A DNA stretch of 64,000 nt, taken from positions 36,302-100,301 of the forward strand of contig CAYNKA010000013.1 in NCBI GenBank assembly GCA_964397655.1. Reading direction: 5' to 3'. The notes under the pieces were generated by a model. The model ran no database searches. It was not told the DNA's origin and saw nothing but the letters and a program-made list of their open reading frames with translations. Each line of letters opens with the position of its first letter. Position 1 is the stretch's first letter. Shown piece after piece: positions 51,680 through 60,948 of the stretch. Made by a program: the position numbers and the translations under genes. This DNA is from CAYNKA01 sp964397655. Lineage in GTDB: Bacteria > Spirochaetota > Spirochaetia > DTKZ01.

Positions 51680-52816
51680 CTATTCGAATTGAATGTATTC
51701 CGCGTCGATTCCGTCCTTAGGACAGAGGTAACAGGCCCGCTCGATCACGTTCCTGAGTTCCCGCACGTTTCCCGGCCACGCGTAACCGAAGAGTCTCTTC
51801 AGGGACGGATTCGTCAGAAATCTTTCGTTCCCGTCGCGGAGCCCGAATTCCTTGAGGAAATAATAGGAAAGCAGCGGAATGTCGTCCTTCCTTTCCCTGA
51901 GCGGCGGTATCCGAATCCGGAACACGTTGAGCCGATAATACAGATCCCCCCGAAAAGACCCCTTGTCAACCGCGGTCTTCAAATCCTGGTTCGTCGAGGC
52001 GATTATCCTGACGTCCACCTCGAAGGATTTCGATGATCCGAGCTGTCTCACCTTCTTTTCCTCAATGGCCCGGAGAAGCTTGACCTGAGTGCTTTTCGTG
52101 AGCTCGCCGATCTCGTCGAGAAGCAGGGTCCCGCCGTCGCAGAACTCCAGGATGCCCTGCCTGTCCGTCGCCCCGGTGAAGGCTCCCCTCACGCTTCCGA
52201 AAATCTCCGACTCGAACAGGGTCTCCGGAATGGCGCCGCAATTCACGGCCCTGAAGGGTTCGGAGGCCCTCGAAGATAGCCTGTGTATCGCCCTCGCCAC
52301 GATTTCCTTGCCGGTTCCGCTTTCGCCGGTGATGAGAACCGTCCCGTTTGAAGGAGCGTAGGAGAGGATCTGCTGCTTGATCTTCCTCATATCCGCGGAA
52401 TCCCCGACGAGCTCGGAAACGGCGGTTCCCCGGGTAACCTTCGATTCGCCCCTCGCTCCGCTGCCGATCAACGAGCCCTTCACCGTCGAAAGCAGAGACT
52501 CGAGCGTATACGGCTTCACGAGATAGTCCTGAGCCCCGGCCTTGATGGACTCCACGACGAGATCCGTATCGTCGAATCCCGACACCATGATGAAGACGGG
52601 CGATTCCGCGGTGAATTTCATGGATTTGAGGACTTCGATCCCGTTTATGTCCGGAAGTTTGACGTCGAGCAGTACGAGGTCGGGATTCTCCCTCGGAATC
52701 GATTCAAGCGCCTCCCCGCCGGTATAACAGGAAACGAGTTTGAATTCTGGAGGAAGCATGATCGAGAGCACTGCATGATCTCTCGGCTCGTCATCGACGA
52801 GCAGAATCTTCCACAT
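51680..52816 (-). CDS. NtrC-like receiver-AAA+ protein without the DNA-binding domain
   Basis: A 378-residue protein. The receiver (1-120) has VDDEP, VLLLDVKLP and VKPYT. The sigma54-activator AAA+ domain (about 140-378) has Walker A TGESGTGKE, the GAFTGA loop in SVRGAFTGAT, Walker B GGTLLLDEIGEL, and the PPLRERKDDIPLL and WPGNVRELRN sensor II motifs. It ends about 20 residues after sensor II, where NtrC proteins carry a FIS-type helix-turn-helix. It can presumably drive sigma54 open-complex formation from solution, as FlgR-like activators do. GAGGAG precedes ATG 52816. Confidence 0.9.
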   Translation of the reverse strand: MWKILLVDDEPRDHAVLSIMLPPEFKLVSCYTGGEALESIPRENPDLVLLDVKLPDINGIEVLKSMKFTAESPVFIMVSGFDDTDLVVESIKAGAQDYLVKPYTLESLLSTVKGSLIGSGARGESKVTRGTAVSELVGDSADMRKIKQQILSYAPSNGTVLITGESGTGKEIVARAIHRLSSRASEPFRAVNCGAIPETLFESEIFGSVRGAFTGATDRQGILEFCDGGTLLLDEIGELTKSTQVKLLRAIEEKKVRQLGSSKSFEVDVRIIASTNQDLKTAVDKGSFRGDLYYRLNVFRIRIPPLRERKDDIPLLSYYFLKEFGLRDGNERFLTNPSLKRLFGYAWPGNVRELRNVIERACYLCPKDGIDAEYIQFE

Positions 52817-52916
52817 ACGGCTCCTCTATGGCAGGGTTGTTCCTAGTTGTAAACGGTCATAGTATTTAGTATAGAAATGAACGAGAACAATGCAAATTCA
52901 CGACACCGCGGGGAAA

Positions 52917-53675
52917 TCAGGCTTTGCGGAGCCTGTGGATCAGGAGAAGGAGCCCGTAGTAGGCGTAGATGACCGACCTGAACACCCTCCAGGGCCGTCG
53001 AACGAGGTCGGGATAGAATTCCCTGCCCTTTTGGAAGGTCTCCCGCGAGACCTTGCGTCGCTTACCGGAAAAAATGTCCAGGGTGAGCGAGCTGTACAGG
53101 AACACGCCCTGGTTGAATTCGCTCTTCCCGCGATGGATCCATTTCTCCCGTCCGCGGATGCCCGAACCCACCAGGATGAAATGCGGAGAGGCCTTCTTGA
53201 TGGCGACCAGGATGTTCCTTTCCATCGACTTGGGGTAGAAGCCCGTGTAACGGCCGACGATCTTCATGCCGGGAAAGGTCTGCCTGAGGTTCTGTTCCGC
53301 GTTCTGGAGATACTTCATCTCCGAACCGAGGAGGTAGAGCGACTTTCCTTTCGACTCGAGCACGCTGAAAAAGCGGATGACGAAATCGAAGGGCATGTAA
53401 CGGACGGGGATTTCCCGTTTCAGGAACTTCGCGCCTTTGAGGATGCCCATGGAAATCGGGACCACGAGCGAAGCCCTCTCCACGCAGAGACGAAAATCCT
53501 TGTCGCGCCGGGCCCTCATGAGGTCCCAGAGGGAAAGAAATACGATCTGATGAAAAGCCCCGTCCTCGATGAGGGTGAGGGCGACCGAATCGAAATCCTC
53601 TTCTCGAACGACGTCTACGGGAATTCCCGCAACCATGACACGTTTCACGCCGGGAATCACTGATCGAGCTTCCAC
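52917..53675 (-). CDS. WecG/TagA/CpsF-family glycosyltransferase
   Basis: A 252-residue GT26 enzyme that adds a sugar such as ManNAc or ManNAcA to a lipid-linked acceptor during surface polysaccharide synthesis. It has VVPISMGILKGAKFL (family ADG-like segment modified), SLYLLGSEMKYLQNAEQNLRQ, IVGRYTGFYPK and ILVGSGIRGREKWI. A C-terminal basic amphipathic stretch (YPDLVRRPWRVFRS) may bind membrane. The GTG 53675 start has GGAGAG upstream and overlaps the end of rsmE by 19 nt; GTG 53660 is possible. Confidence 0.85.
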   Translation of the reverse strand: MEARSVIPGVKRVMVAGIPVDVVREEDFDSVALTLIEDGAFHQIVFLSLWDLMRARRDKDFRLCVERASLVVPISMGILKGAKFLKREIPVRYMPFDFVIRFFSVLESKGKSLYLLGSEMKYLQNAEQNLRQTFPGMKIVGRYTGFYPKSMERNILVAIKKASPHFILVGSGIRGREKWIHRGKSEFNQGVFLYSSLTLDIFSGKRRKVSRETFQKGREFYPDLVRRPWRVFRSVIYAYYGLLLLIHRLRKA

Positions 53676-54412
53676 GTTTTTCTCTCCAATAAAATGACAC
53701 GAAGCGCTCCCAGGGCGAAGACCGGGGCCGTTTCCGTCCGCAAGACCCTCGAGCCGAGGTATGCGGAAACGAATCCCGCCGTCCGGAGAAAGGCAACTTC
53801 CTCGTCCGCGAGTCCGCCCTCCGGGCCTATCACCGCCGCGATCGCGTCGCGTCGGATGGAAAGATACTCGTGCAGAGAAGATGTTTCAAGGGGGGCCTGA
53901 TGGAAGAAGAGCCCCAGGCTTTTTTCCCCGGACCGGCCCCAGATCCCGGGAATGTCCCGGAAGGCGATAACGGAGGAGACATCGGGAACCGAGGGGGCCC
54001 CCGATTGCTGGGCGGCCTCCCGAGCGATGCGGAGCCACCGGTCGCGACGGTTCTCCTTGTCCGCGGCCTTGGGGACGGAATACCTGCTTTCCACCGGGAC
54101 GATGCGGGCTACTCCGGTTTCGACGGCCTGCCGGATCACGTCGTCCAGCTTCCTTCCCTTCGGAAGGCATTGGAACAGGGTGATTTCCGGCTCGGCGATT
54201 TCCGACGCGCCCTTCCGCTGGACCCTGAGCCTGCAGCCGTCCTTCCGTATTTCTTCGATCGTGCAGTGGTAGGAGGCTCCGGCCGAGTCGCAGGCCGCCA
54301 AAGAATCGCCTTCTTTGAGCCTGAGCACCCGGCAGAGATAGTGATGGTCCTTTCCTTCGAGGACGACATGATCCTCCCCCGAGTAGGAGGGAGGGAGGGC
54401 GAAGATCCTCAC
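53657..54412 (-). CDS. rsmE: 16S rRNA m3U1498 methyltransferase
   Basis: A 251-residue SPOUT enzyme. The N-terminal PUA-like part has HYLCRVLRLKEGD, followed by CLPKGRKLDDVIRQAVETGVARIVP. The SAM-binding knot is VIGPEGGLADEEV and LGSRVLRTETAPVFALGAL. It methylates U1498 of 16S rRNA. GTG 54412 has AGGAAGG upstream. Confidence 0.95.
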   Translation of the reverse strand: MRIFALPPSYSGEDHVVLEGKDHHYLCRVLRLKEGDSLAACDSAGASYHCTIEEIRKDGCRLRVQRKGASEIAEPEITLFQCLPKGRKLDDVIRQAVETGVARIVPVESRYSVPKAADKENRRDRWLRIAREAAQQSGAPSVPDVSSVIAFRDIPGIWGRSGEKSLGLFFHQAPLETSSLHEYLSIRRDAIAAVIGPEGGLADEEVAFLRTAGFVSAYLGSRVLRTETAPVFALGALRVILLERKTWKLDQ

Positions 54413-54457
54413 GAAGAGCCTTCCTGGACAGGGGAGGGAGCTTCCGGCGAGTCCGTT

Positions 54458-54853
54458 TCAGGATCCGAGAATCTGCACATGGACCTTCCTCGTACGGGGA
54501 CCGTCGAATTCGCAGAGGTAGATCCCCTGCCAGGTTCCCAGGGCCAAGGCCCCTTCCGCGATCGGAATCGTCGCCGAGGAGCCGACGAGCGATGCTTTGA
54601 GATGCGCGGCGGAATTACCTTCCGCGTGGCGGTATCCGTCGGACAGGGGGACGATCCTGCCGAGCTCGGCGACGATGTCGAACGCGACGTCGGGATCGGC
54701 GGCCTCGTTCACGGTGACTCCGGCCGTTGTATGGGGAACGTAGACCACGCAGGCACCCGAAGCGACTCCCGATTCATCGACGACGCGGCGGACCTCCCGG
54801 GTGATGTCGACGAACTCGGCATGGGAGCGCGTGGAGACGGACAATGTCGTCAT
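54458..54853 (-). CDS. YjbQ-family secondary thiamine-phosphate synthase-like protein
   Basis: A 131-residue member of the YjbQ/UPF0047 family. It has GACVVYVPHTTAGVTVNEAADP, HAEGNSAAHLKASLVGSS and GTWQGIYLCEFDGPR with its conserved His and Glu residues. Members show weak thiamine-phosphate synthase activity, but their true role is uncertain. ATG 54853 overlaps the stop of the S41 peptidase gene (ATGA). Confidence 0.93.
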   Translation of the reverse strand: MTTLSVSTRSHAEFVDITREVRRVVDESGVASGACVVYVPHTTAGVTVNEAADPDVAFDIVAELGRIVPLSDGYRHAEGNSAAHLKASLVGSSATIPIAEGALALGTWQGIYLCEFDGPRTRKVHVQILGS

Positions 54854-56271
54854 CGCCCCCCTCCCTGCAGGTAGGCCGCGGCCGCCTGCAGGACCTTGTC
54901 GAACTCGAGATCGTAGATCGGCGGATTCGAAAGATGACGGTTGACCTCGTTCCGTATCATCTTCCTGAGGAGCCGGTCGGAAAGCGCCGCGTTCTCTTTC
55001 GTGAGGCCGCCCACGAAAGACGCGATCTCGCGTTCCGTGGGCGAGGGGGAACCCTTCACGAAGTCCGCTATCCTTCGGTCGGAAATCAGCTTGGAATAGG
55101 CCGCGAGTTCCTTCTCAGAAAGCTCCGGTTCCTTGACCTCGCGGTCGGGGAAGACGCCGACCTTGTCGATCGTCACGCCGCTCGGCGTATAGTAGCGCGA
55201 CATGGTGAGGCGGAATCCTCCCTTGCCGACCGAATGCACCTGCTGGACCGAGCCCTTCCCGTAGGTCTTCGAGCCGAAAAGGACTGCGCGCTTCCTGTCC
55301 TTCATGACACCGGCGAAGATTTCGGAAGCCGAGGCGGATCCGTTGTCGATGAGCACGGCCATAGGGACGTCGGACGGAACGACGGTGCCGGGCTTGGCTT
55401 CGAAGACCGTGTTCTCGGACGGCAGGCGGCTTTTCGTGCTCACGATCACGCCGTCGTCGAAAAAAAGGTCAGCCACTTTCACGACCGAGCTCAGGAGGCC
55501 GCCGGGATTGCTGCGGAGGTCGACGATGAGTTTGGTATAATTCTGGGATTTGAAGAATGCGACGGCCTCCTCGACCTTCTCGTCCGTATGAGGGGTGAAC
55601 TGGATGATTCTGAGGAAGCCGATTCCGCCGGGCAGCATGGCCCATTTCACCGTCGGGACCTGGATGATGGCCCGGGAAAGCTGCACGTCGAACACCGTCG
55701 AGCCTCCTCTGCGGACCGTGACGGTCACTACCGACCCCGAAGGTCCTCTGAGACGGCTGACAACTTCATCTATGGCGAGCTTCTCGGTGGACTCGTTCTC
55801 GATTTTAAGGATGAGGTCTCCGGCCTGAATGCCGGCCTTGAAAGCGGGCGTGTCCTCGATGGGGGCCACGACCTCCACGAACGAAGGGCCTTCCCTCCCG
55901 TCGTCGCCCTTCACGGGGACCTGCTTGTTGATGTACAAGCCGACACCGCCGAATTCGCCCGAGGTCGTATCGTTCAGCGATCTCATGTCCGTGGCCGTGA
56001 GGTAGGCGGAATGTGGATCGCCCAGGCTCTCGAACATGCCCTTGAGAGCCCCTTCCATGAGGATCTCCGGATCGACCGGGTCGACGTAGTTGTTCTGGAC
56101 GAAGGAGAAGATATACTGGAAGGAATACAGGAGCCTCTGCGTTTTGGAATCCAGCGATTGGGCTACAGCGGAAGGGGAAAGGAGCACCAGAATGAAGAAG
56201 ACGACGATGATCGCCCCGATCACCATCCAGGGAACTTTCTTTTCAGATTGTCTTTTTCCGTCGAAATTCAT
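54850..56271 (-). CDS. ctpA: S41-family carboxyl-terminal processing protease
   Basis: A 473-residue CtpA/Prc-type protease. It has one N-terminal membrane anchor (MVIGAIIVVFFILVLLS), a PDZ domain (about 85-180, GGVGLYI, GIQAGDLILKIEN) and the S41 core with the Ser nucleophile in NGSASASEIF and the Lys in GSKTYGKGSVQ. It trims proteins in the periplasm from their C-termini. ATG 56271 has GGAGGAG upstream. It is the first gene of the cluster with yjbQ and rsmE. Confidence 0.95.
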   Translation of the reverse strand: MNFDGKRQSEKKVPWMVIGAIIVVFFILVLLSPSAVAQSLDSKTQRLLYSFQYIFSFVQNNYVDPVDPEILMEGALKGMFESLGDPHSAYLTATDMRSLNDTTSGEFGGVGLYINKQVPVKGDDGREGPSFVEVVAPIEDTPAFKAGIQAGDLILKIENESTEKLAIDEVVSRLRGPSGSVVTVTVRRGGSTVFDVQLSRAIIQVPTVKWAMLPGGIGFLRIIQFTPHTDEKVEEAVAFFKSQNYTKLIVDLRSNPGGLLSSVVKVADLFFDDGVIVSTKSRLPSENTVFEAKPGTVVPSDVPMAVLIDNGSASASEIFAGVMKDRKRAVLFGSKTYGKGSVQQVHSVGKGGFRLTMSRYYTPSGVTIDKVGVFPDREVKEPELSEKELAAYSKLISDRRIADFVKGSPSPTEREIASFVGGLTKENAALSDRLLRKMIRNEVNRHLSNPPIYDLEFDKVLQAAAAYLQGGGR

Positions 56272-56320
56272 ACCCACTCCTCCATTCGCTGCATATATAC
56301 TATACACACGGAAAAAGACC

Positions 56321-56349
56321 TTGACCACCGTTCGTCAGGCTCGTAGAAT
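56321..56349 (+). promoter_or_regulatory. Sigma70 promoter of the 56.4-63.6 kb unit, near-leaderless
   Basis: TTGACC (56321-56326), exactly 17 nt, TAGAAT (56344-56349), then 9 nt to ATG 56359 without a Shine-Dalgarno sequence. Confidence 0.65.
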
Positions 56350-56358
56350 TTTTCACGT

Positions 56359-56835
56359 ATGATCAAAAAATCATTGCCGTTTTACGCCGGGTCGCTCTGG
56401 GAAACCGGAAAGTTCTTCTTCGTTTTCCTCATCGTTTCCCTCGTCGTGAATCCGACGGGAAATCCCGTCGTCAACCTTCTCCTGCTGTGGATCAGCGCCG
56501 GACAGATGGGCGGGGCGGTCCTTTTTTTCCTGATAGGCTACGCGCCCGAGAAATTCTCGGTCTGCGTCAAATTCCTCGCCTTTTGGAAGTTCATCGGCGC
56601 CGTTCCGAGCCTCGTTTTCTCGCTCTCCGGCGTCTTCCTGCCAAGGAACATCGCGGTCCAGGAGAACGTCGCGTCCTCGTTCGGGACCGTGATTCCAGGC
56701 GCGATCCTGTTCGTCGATTCTCTTTTCATCGTATATCTGATATTATATAAACCGGGACGCGACCGGAAATCCGGCCCCGACGCATCCGCGGAATCTCTTC
56801 CCAGCCATAGTGAGACGACGGTAGAGGAGAAGTAA
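56359..56835 (+). CDS. Small membrane protein, unknown function
   Basis: A 158-residue protein with four hydrophobic segments (about 18-35, 36-58, 68-92 and 105-128) and a hydrophilic tail (KPGRDRKSGPDASAE). No family is recognised. It is immediately followed (0 nt) by the MinD-like gene, so the two are probably functionally linked. Confidence 0.65.
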   Translation: MIKKSLPFYAGSLWETGKFFFVFLIVSLVVNPTGNPVVNLLLLWISAGQMGGAVLFFLIGYAPEKFSVCVKFLAFWKFIGAVPSLVFSLSGVFLPRNIAVQENVASSFGTVIPGAILFVDSLFIVYLILYKPGRDRKSGPDASAESLPSHSETTVEEK

Positions 56836-57966
56836 ATGCAGGTCATACCGATAGCGAGCGGCAAGGGAGGAGTGGGGAAATCCCTTATCGCGGCGAATTT
56901 GTCGATCGCCCTCGGCCAAATGGGGAAAAAAGTATATCTCGCGGACCTCGACCTCGGCGGCTCGAACCTCCATCTCATCATGGGCATCAGGCCCCAGAAG
57001 GGAGGGCTCGGCACCTTCCTCAGCCGCTCGGACATACCCTTCGAGGAATTCGTCGTCGAGACGGATTACAAGAACCTCATGTTCATTCCGGGCGACTCGG
57101 AAATCCCCGGTGTCGCCAACCTCACCGCGGGGCAGAAACACAAAATCATCCGCCATCTCCAGGAACTGAAGGGAGACTACCTCATCCTGGACCTCGGTGC
57201 CGGGACCAATTTCAACATCGTGGATTTCTTCCTCACCTCGGGGCGCGGCATCGTCGTCACCACCCCGACCCCGACCGCGACGGTGAACGCGTATCTGTTC
57301 ATGAAGAACGTCGTGTTCCGGGTCATCAACTCCGCGTTCAAGAAAAACACCCCGGCCTTCCAATACCTGGAGAGCCTGAAGAAGGACGGTTCAGCGCTTC
57401 AGCGTATCTACATCCCGAAGCTCCTCGAAAGCATCATGAACGAGGACCACGAAAGTTTCGATGCCTACCGCAAGGGGATAGAGCGGTTCCATCCCCGGCT
57501 CATCCTCAACATGCTGGAGGACCCCCGGGACGCGGACAAAGCGAACAAGCTCAGGAGGTCCTGCCAGCAGTACCTGGACGTGGACCTGGAGCATCTCGGA
57601 GTGGTATACCGGGACGACCTGCAGGATGTCGCGCTCAGGTCCAGGCTTCCCATCCTCGTTTACAAACCGCAATCGGTGCTGTCCCAGGCCATCTTCCGGA
57701 TCGCGGACAAGCTGCTCCAGGACACGGACGAGGAAAAACCGGTGGAATTCGAGGAACTCGACGAATCCTACCAGACCGCGGAGATCGAAGCCTCCATAGA
57801 TTTCGAGGCGAAGATGGATTATATCGAGGAGCTGCTTCAAGTCGGCGCGCTCTCCATGGGCGATCTCGTCGAGACCATCAAGACCCAGCAGCTCGAGATC
57901 AGCCAGCTGAAAAAAGAAAACCAATTCCTGAAATCCAAGCTCGTCAAGAACATGACGGGTGAATGA
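56836..57966 (+). CDS. MinD/FlhG-family ATPase
   Basis: A 376-residue deviant-Walker ATPase. It has IASGKGGVGKSLIAANLS, LADLDLGGSNLH and DYLILDLGAGTNFNIVDFF. The length and inserted region (SAFKKNTPAFQYLESL) match FlhG/YlxH-like proteins more than cell-division MinD. Residues about 320-370 form a coiled coil (DLVETIKTQQLEISQLKKEN). FlhG proteins control flagellar number and position. The neighbours are two FapA-family genes, fitting a polarity or flagellar role. It starts directly after the previous stop. Confidence 0.87.
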   Translation: MQVIPIASGKGGVGKSLIAANLSIALGQMGKKVYLADLDLGGSNLHLIMGIRPQKGGLGTFLSRSDIPFEEFVVETDYKNLMFIPGDSEIPGVANLTAGQKHKIIRHLQELKGDYLILDLGAGTNFNIVDFFLTSGRGIVVTTPTPTATVNAYLFMKNVVFRVINSAFKKNTPAFQYLESLKKDGSALQRIYIPKLLESIMNEDHESFDAYRKGIERFHPRLILNMLEDPRDADKANKLRRSCQQYLDVDLEHLGVVYRDDLQDVALRSRLPILVYKPQSVLSQAIFRIADKLLQDTDEEKPVEFEELDESYQTAEIEASIDFEAKMDYIEELLQVGALSMGDLVETIKTQQLEISQLKKENQFLKSKLVKNMTGE

Positions 57967-60940
57967 AAAAGTCGATATGGCGAGTAAAAAAAGCGAAATC
58001 CACGGAACGATCGACATCAGATTCGAGAAGAGCGGACTGGAAGCCGTTCTGTCCTTCCGCCCATCCGCGGAAAAACGGGAACTCGACGCCGCCGACTTCC
58101 TGAAATTCCTCAACGGCCACGGCGTCAAGGAAGGCATATCTCCCCAGAACCTGGAAAAGGTCCTGAAACAGCTCGAAAAGGCGCGGGAACCGTTCACCGC
58201 CCAGGTAGCGGTCGGGACGCCTCCCGAACAACCGGAGCCCGAAAAGGCAGTATGGCAGCCCATGCCGGTCCCGGAATCCATGAAGCACGACGCGGAACGC
58301 GCGATCGCCGAGGCCGCCGCTCCCGTGATCACCGTCGAGAAGGTCGAGCGGATCAAGAAAGAGAAGATCGTACAGAAAAAATCCTCCATCCCCTTCATGC
58401 CCGCGAAGGAGGAGAAGGTGACGGTCGTCGAAAAAAGGGTGACCCTGGAGCGAGTGTACGTCGACACATCGATCGAGGGTTTCGGATACGTGACGGAGGG
58501 GATGAAGATAGCGGTCGTCGAGCCGATGACGATCGGCCTTCCCGGAAAGACCGTCTCCGGGGACATCCTTCCCCCCGACGCGTTGGCGGATCCCTACGTG
58601 TACGCGGGCAACGGCGTGGAAAGAAGAAAAAACGAACTCGTCGCGACCGCAAGCGGATTCATCCGCTGGGGCAAGAACTGGGCCGACGTCATTTCCTTCA
58701 GGCCGCATGTCTGGGAGATAGGACTCTCGCCCGACCGCTCCACCTGCGTCATCGCCTTCACTCCGGGGGACAGGTCGGCGAAAGTCCCGCAGGCCGAGGA
58801 GATCGTTCAGGCGGCCACAGCCCTTCCCTACCCTGCGGAACTCCTGCTTTCGCCCCGCGAAATCGACGCCCTCGTGCAGGACATCATCTCCCAAGGTGTT
58901 CCCGTGAAGAACGTCCCCCTGAGCGGATCGAGGAACTCGTCGTTCGAGATCAAGGTCACGGACGACAAACTCAAGGCGACGATTACGCTGCGGAAGGGCC
59001 GGGGGACCGGAAAGCCTCTTTCGCTGAAGGAGGTGGGAGCCGCGATCAAGGCCGGAGGCTTCAAGGGTCTCGACTACGCGAAGATCAACGCGGAAATCGT
59101 GGCCTTCTACAAGAGCGAGGCGCAGGAACTCGCGGATTACGTCCTCGCGGAAGGCAAGGCCCCGACCAAGGGGCCGGATCGAAAGATGGAATGCTCGGTG
59201 AAGTTTTTCGACGCGAAGGCCGCGGAGGCGGCGAAGCAGGCCGCGAGGGACCTGCCCCCTTCGCTCGCCGATATTCCTTCGCTCGCGGACTTCCCGGTCG
59301 AAGCGGCCTCCGAGATGGGCACGGTGGAAAAGGACCAGCGCATCCTCGTCCTGAGTCCGCCGGTCCTGGGGCAGCCCGGCGTCGACGTGTACGGCGCGGT
59401 CATTCCCGGTGGGGCGGGAGCGGACCCCGAAATCGTCATAAGGGAAAATATAGACCGCAAGCAGAACGTCGTCATTTCCCTGATCGACGGAATCTACGAG
59501 CAGAGGAAGATCGAGGACCGCATCGAAATGCGGGTAAGACCGCACAAGGACGGCGAGGCGAAGGCTACCGTCTCTCCCAACAAGATGGAGGGCTACCTGA
59601 CCCTCATTCCCAGCGAAGGCACGGGGAAACCGATCGGAATGCCGGAAATACAGGAAGCCATCGCCAAGGCGGGGATCACGCACGGCATCAGGCAGGAATT
59701 TCTCGACAAGGCCTTCGAGATGGTCAACTCGGGAAAAACCGTGACAGACCTCGTCTGCGCGGTGGGAAAGCAGCCGAAGGAAGGCCACGGCGCCAGACTG
59801 AAGTTCCTCATCCACGTGGCGGACGGGGGCCAGGTCACCATAAGGAGCAACGGGACTGCGGACTACAAGAACCGAGACAACATCACCAGCATCCAGGAAG
59901 GTTCGCGCATCGCGGAGGTTCTGCCTCCGGAAACCATGCCCGAAGACGGTTGGGACGTAACCGGGAAGGCCCTTCCCGCGAGGGAGGTGGAAGACCTCGA
60001 CCTGGAAATCGGGGACAACATCAAGGAAGTCACCGAAGAAGGAACGAAATACCTGGTCGCGGCGAAGAGCGGAGAGCTCATCTACGACAAGAAGAGGATC
60101 AGCATCCAGGACGCCCACGTCATCAAAGGGAACGTGGATCTCGCCTCGGGCAACGTAAAATTCCCCGGATCGGTGAACGTTTCGGGCTCGGTATCGTCCG
60201 GGTTCTACGTCCTTTCCGGAGGCGACATAAAGATCGGCGAGGGCATCGATGCGTCCCTCCTCTCGGCCGACGGTTCGATCGTGATCCAGCAGGGGGTCAA
60301 GGGAGGCGGGAAGGCGGTCCTGCGGGCGAAAAAGAACATCCACGCCTCATTCATCGAGCAGGCAGTCCTGCTCTCGGTCGGCGACATCAGGCTGAAAAAC
60401 TACTGTCTGCGCAGCGCCGTGAAGTGCAACGGAAAACTCGAACTCACGACCGAAAAGGGGAACATCATCGGCGGAACGATCAAGTCGCGCATGGGCATAG
60501 ACGCGGCGAACATCGGTTCCGAAATGGGGATCAAGACCGACATCTCCTTCGGACAGGACTATCTCATCGCCGACCAGATCGAGCTCGAGGAAAAGGAAAT
60601 CAAGAAACTCAACGCCTCGTCACAGAAGATCGATCGGATGATGAAGGAACACGAGAAGAAGGGCGACAGGAAACAGCTGGAGATGCTCCGAGCCGAGAAA
60701 CTCAAGAACCTGAAGCTCGTGGAAAAACGGTCGCTCAGGCTCTTCTCGCTCCGTGAGAAATTCGAGGAACATTTCCCCGCCGAGATCAAAGTACGAGGAA
60801 CCCTGTATCCCGGTGTTGTCATAGAAAGCCACGGCAGGTATCATGAAATAACGACACCGAAAAAGGGGATTCGCGTGGTCTTCAATTCGGATACAGGCCG
60901 GATCGAAGAACAGCCCCTTCAGAAAGGCGGAAAGCAATAG
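57959..60940 (+). CDS. FapA-family (DUF342) protein, long form
   Basis: A 993-residue protein, much longer than usual FapA. The recurring module with GxGTGKPxxxxE...AGI (near residues 345 and 560) and a divergent earlier version (near 255) suggests three tandem N-terminal FapA-type domains. The beta-helix part follows (from about 715, VIKGNVDLASGNVKFPGSVNVSGS). A coiled coil (LEEKEIKKLNASSQKIDRM) and a C-terminal strand unit (IKVRGTLYPGVVIE) complete it. FapA proteins are linked to flagellar positioning and cell polarity in Vibrio and other bacteria. The GTG start at 57959 overlaps the MinD-like gene by 8 nt; ATG 57977 is the alternative. Confidence 0.88.
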   Translation: MNEKVDMASKKSEIHGTIDIRFEKSGLEAVLSFRPSAEKRELDAADFLKFLNGHGVKEGISPQNLEKVLKQLEKAREPFTAQVAVGTPPEQPEPEKAVWQPMPVPESMKHDAERAIAEAAAPVITVEKVERIKKEKIVQKKSSIPFMPAKEEKVTVVEKRVTLERVYVDTSIEGFGYVTEGMKIAVVEPMTIGLPGKTVSGDILPPDALADPYVYAGNGVERRKNELVATASGFIRWGKNWADVISFRPHVWEIGLSPDRSTCVIAFTPGDRSAKVPQAEEIVQAATALPYPAELLLSPREIDALVQDIISQGVPVKNVPLSGSRNSSFEIKVTDDKLKATITLRKGRGTGKPLSLKEVGAAIKAGGFKGLDYAKINAEIVAFYKSEAQELADYVLAEGKAPTKGPDRKMECSVKFFDAKAAEAAKQAARDLPPSLADIPSLADFPVEAASEMGTVEKDQRILVLSPPVLGQPGVDVYGAVIPGGAGADPEIVIRENIDRKQNVVISLIDGIYEQRKIEDRIEMRVRPHKDGEAKATVSPNKMEGYLTLIPSEGTGKPIGMPEIQEAIAKAGITHGIRQEFLDKAFEMVNSGKTVTDLVCAVGKQPKEGHGARLKFLIHVADGGQVTIRSNGTADYKNRDNITSIQEGSRIAEVLPPETMPEDGWDVTGKALPAREVEDLDLEIGDNIKEVTEEGTKYLVAAKSGELIYDKKRISIQDAHVIKGNVDLASGNVKFPGSVNVSGSVSSGFYVLSGGDIKIGEGIDASLLSADGSIVIQQGVKGGGKAVLRAKKNIHASFIEQAVLLSVGDIRLKNYCLRSAVKCNGKLELTTEKGNIIGGTIKSRMGIDAANIGSEMGIKTDISFGQDYLIADQIELEEKEIKKLNASSQKIDRMMKEHEKKGDRKQLEMLRAEKLKNLKLVEKRSLRLFSLREKFEEHFPAEIKVRGTLYPGVVIESHGRYHEITTPKKGIRVVFNSDTGRIEEQPLQKGGKQ

Positions 60941-60948
60941 GAGGCACC

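Noticed and set aside
57944..60343. 799-residue open frame antisense to the long FapA gene
   Set aside because: The FapA frame has clear domain repeats and a ribosomal context; the antisense text has none and shows shadow composition.
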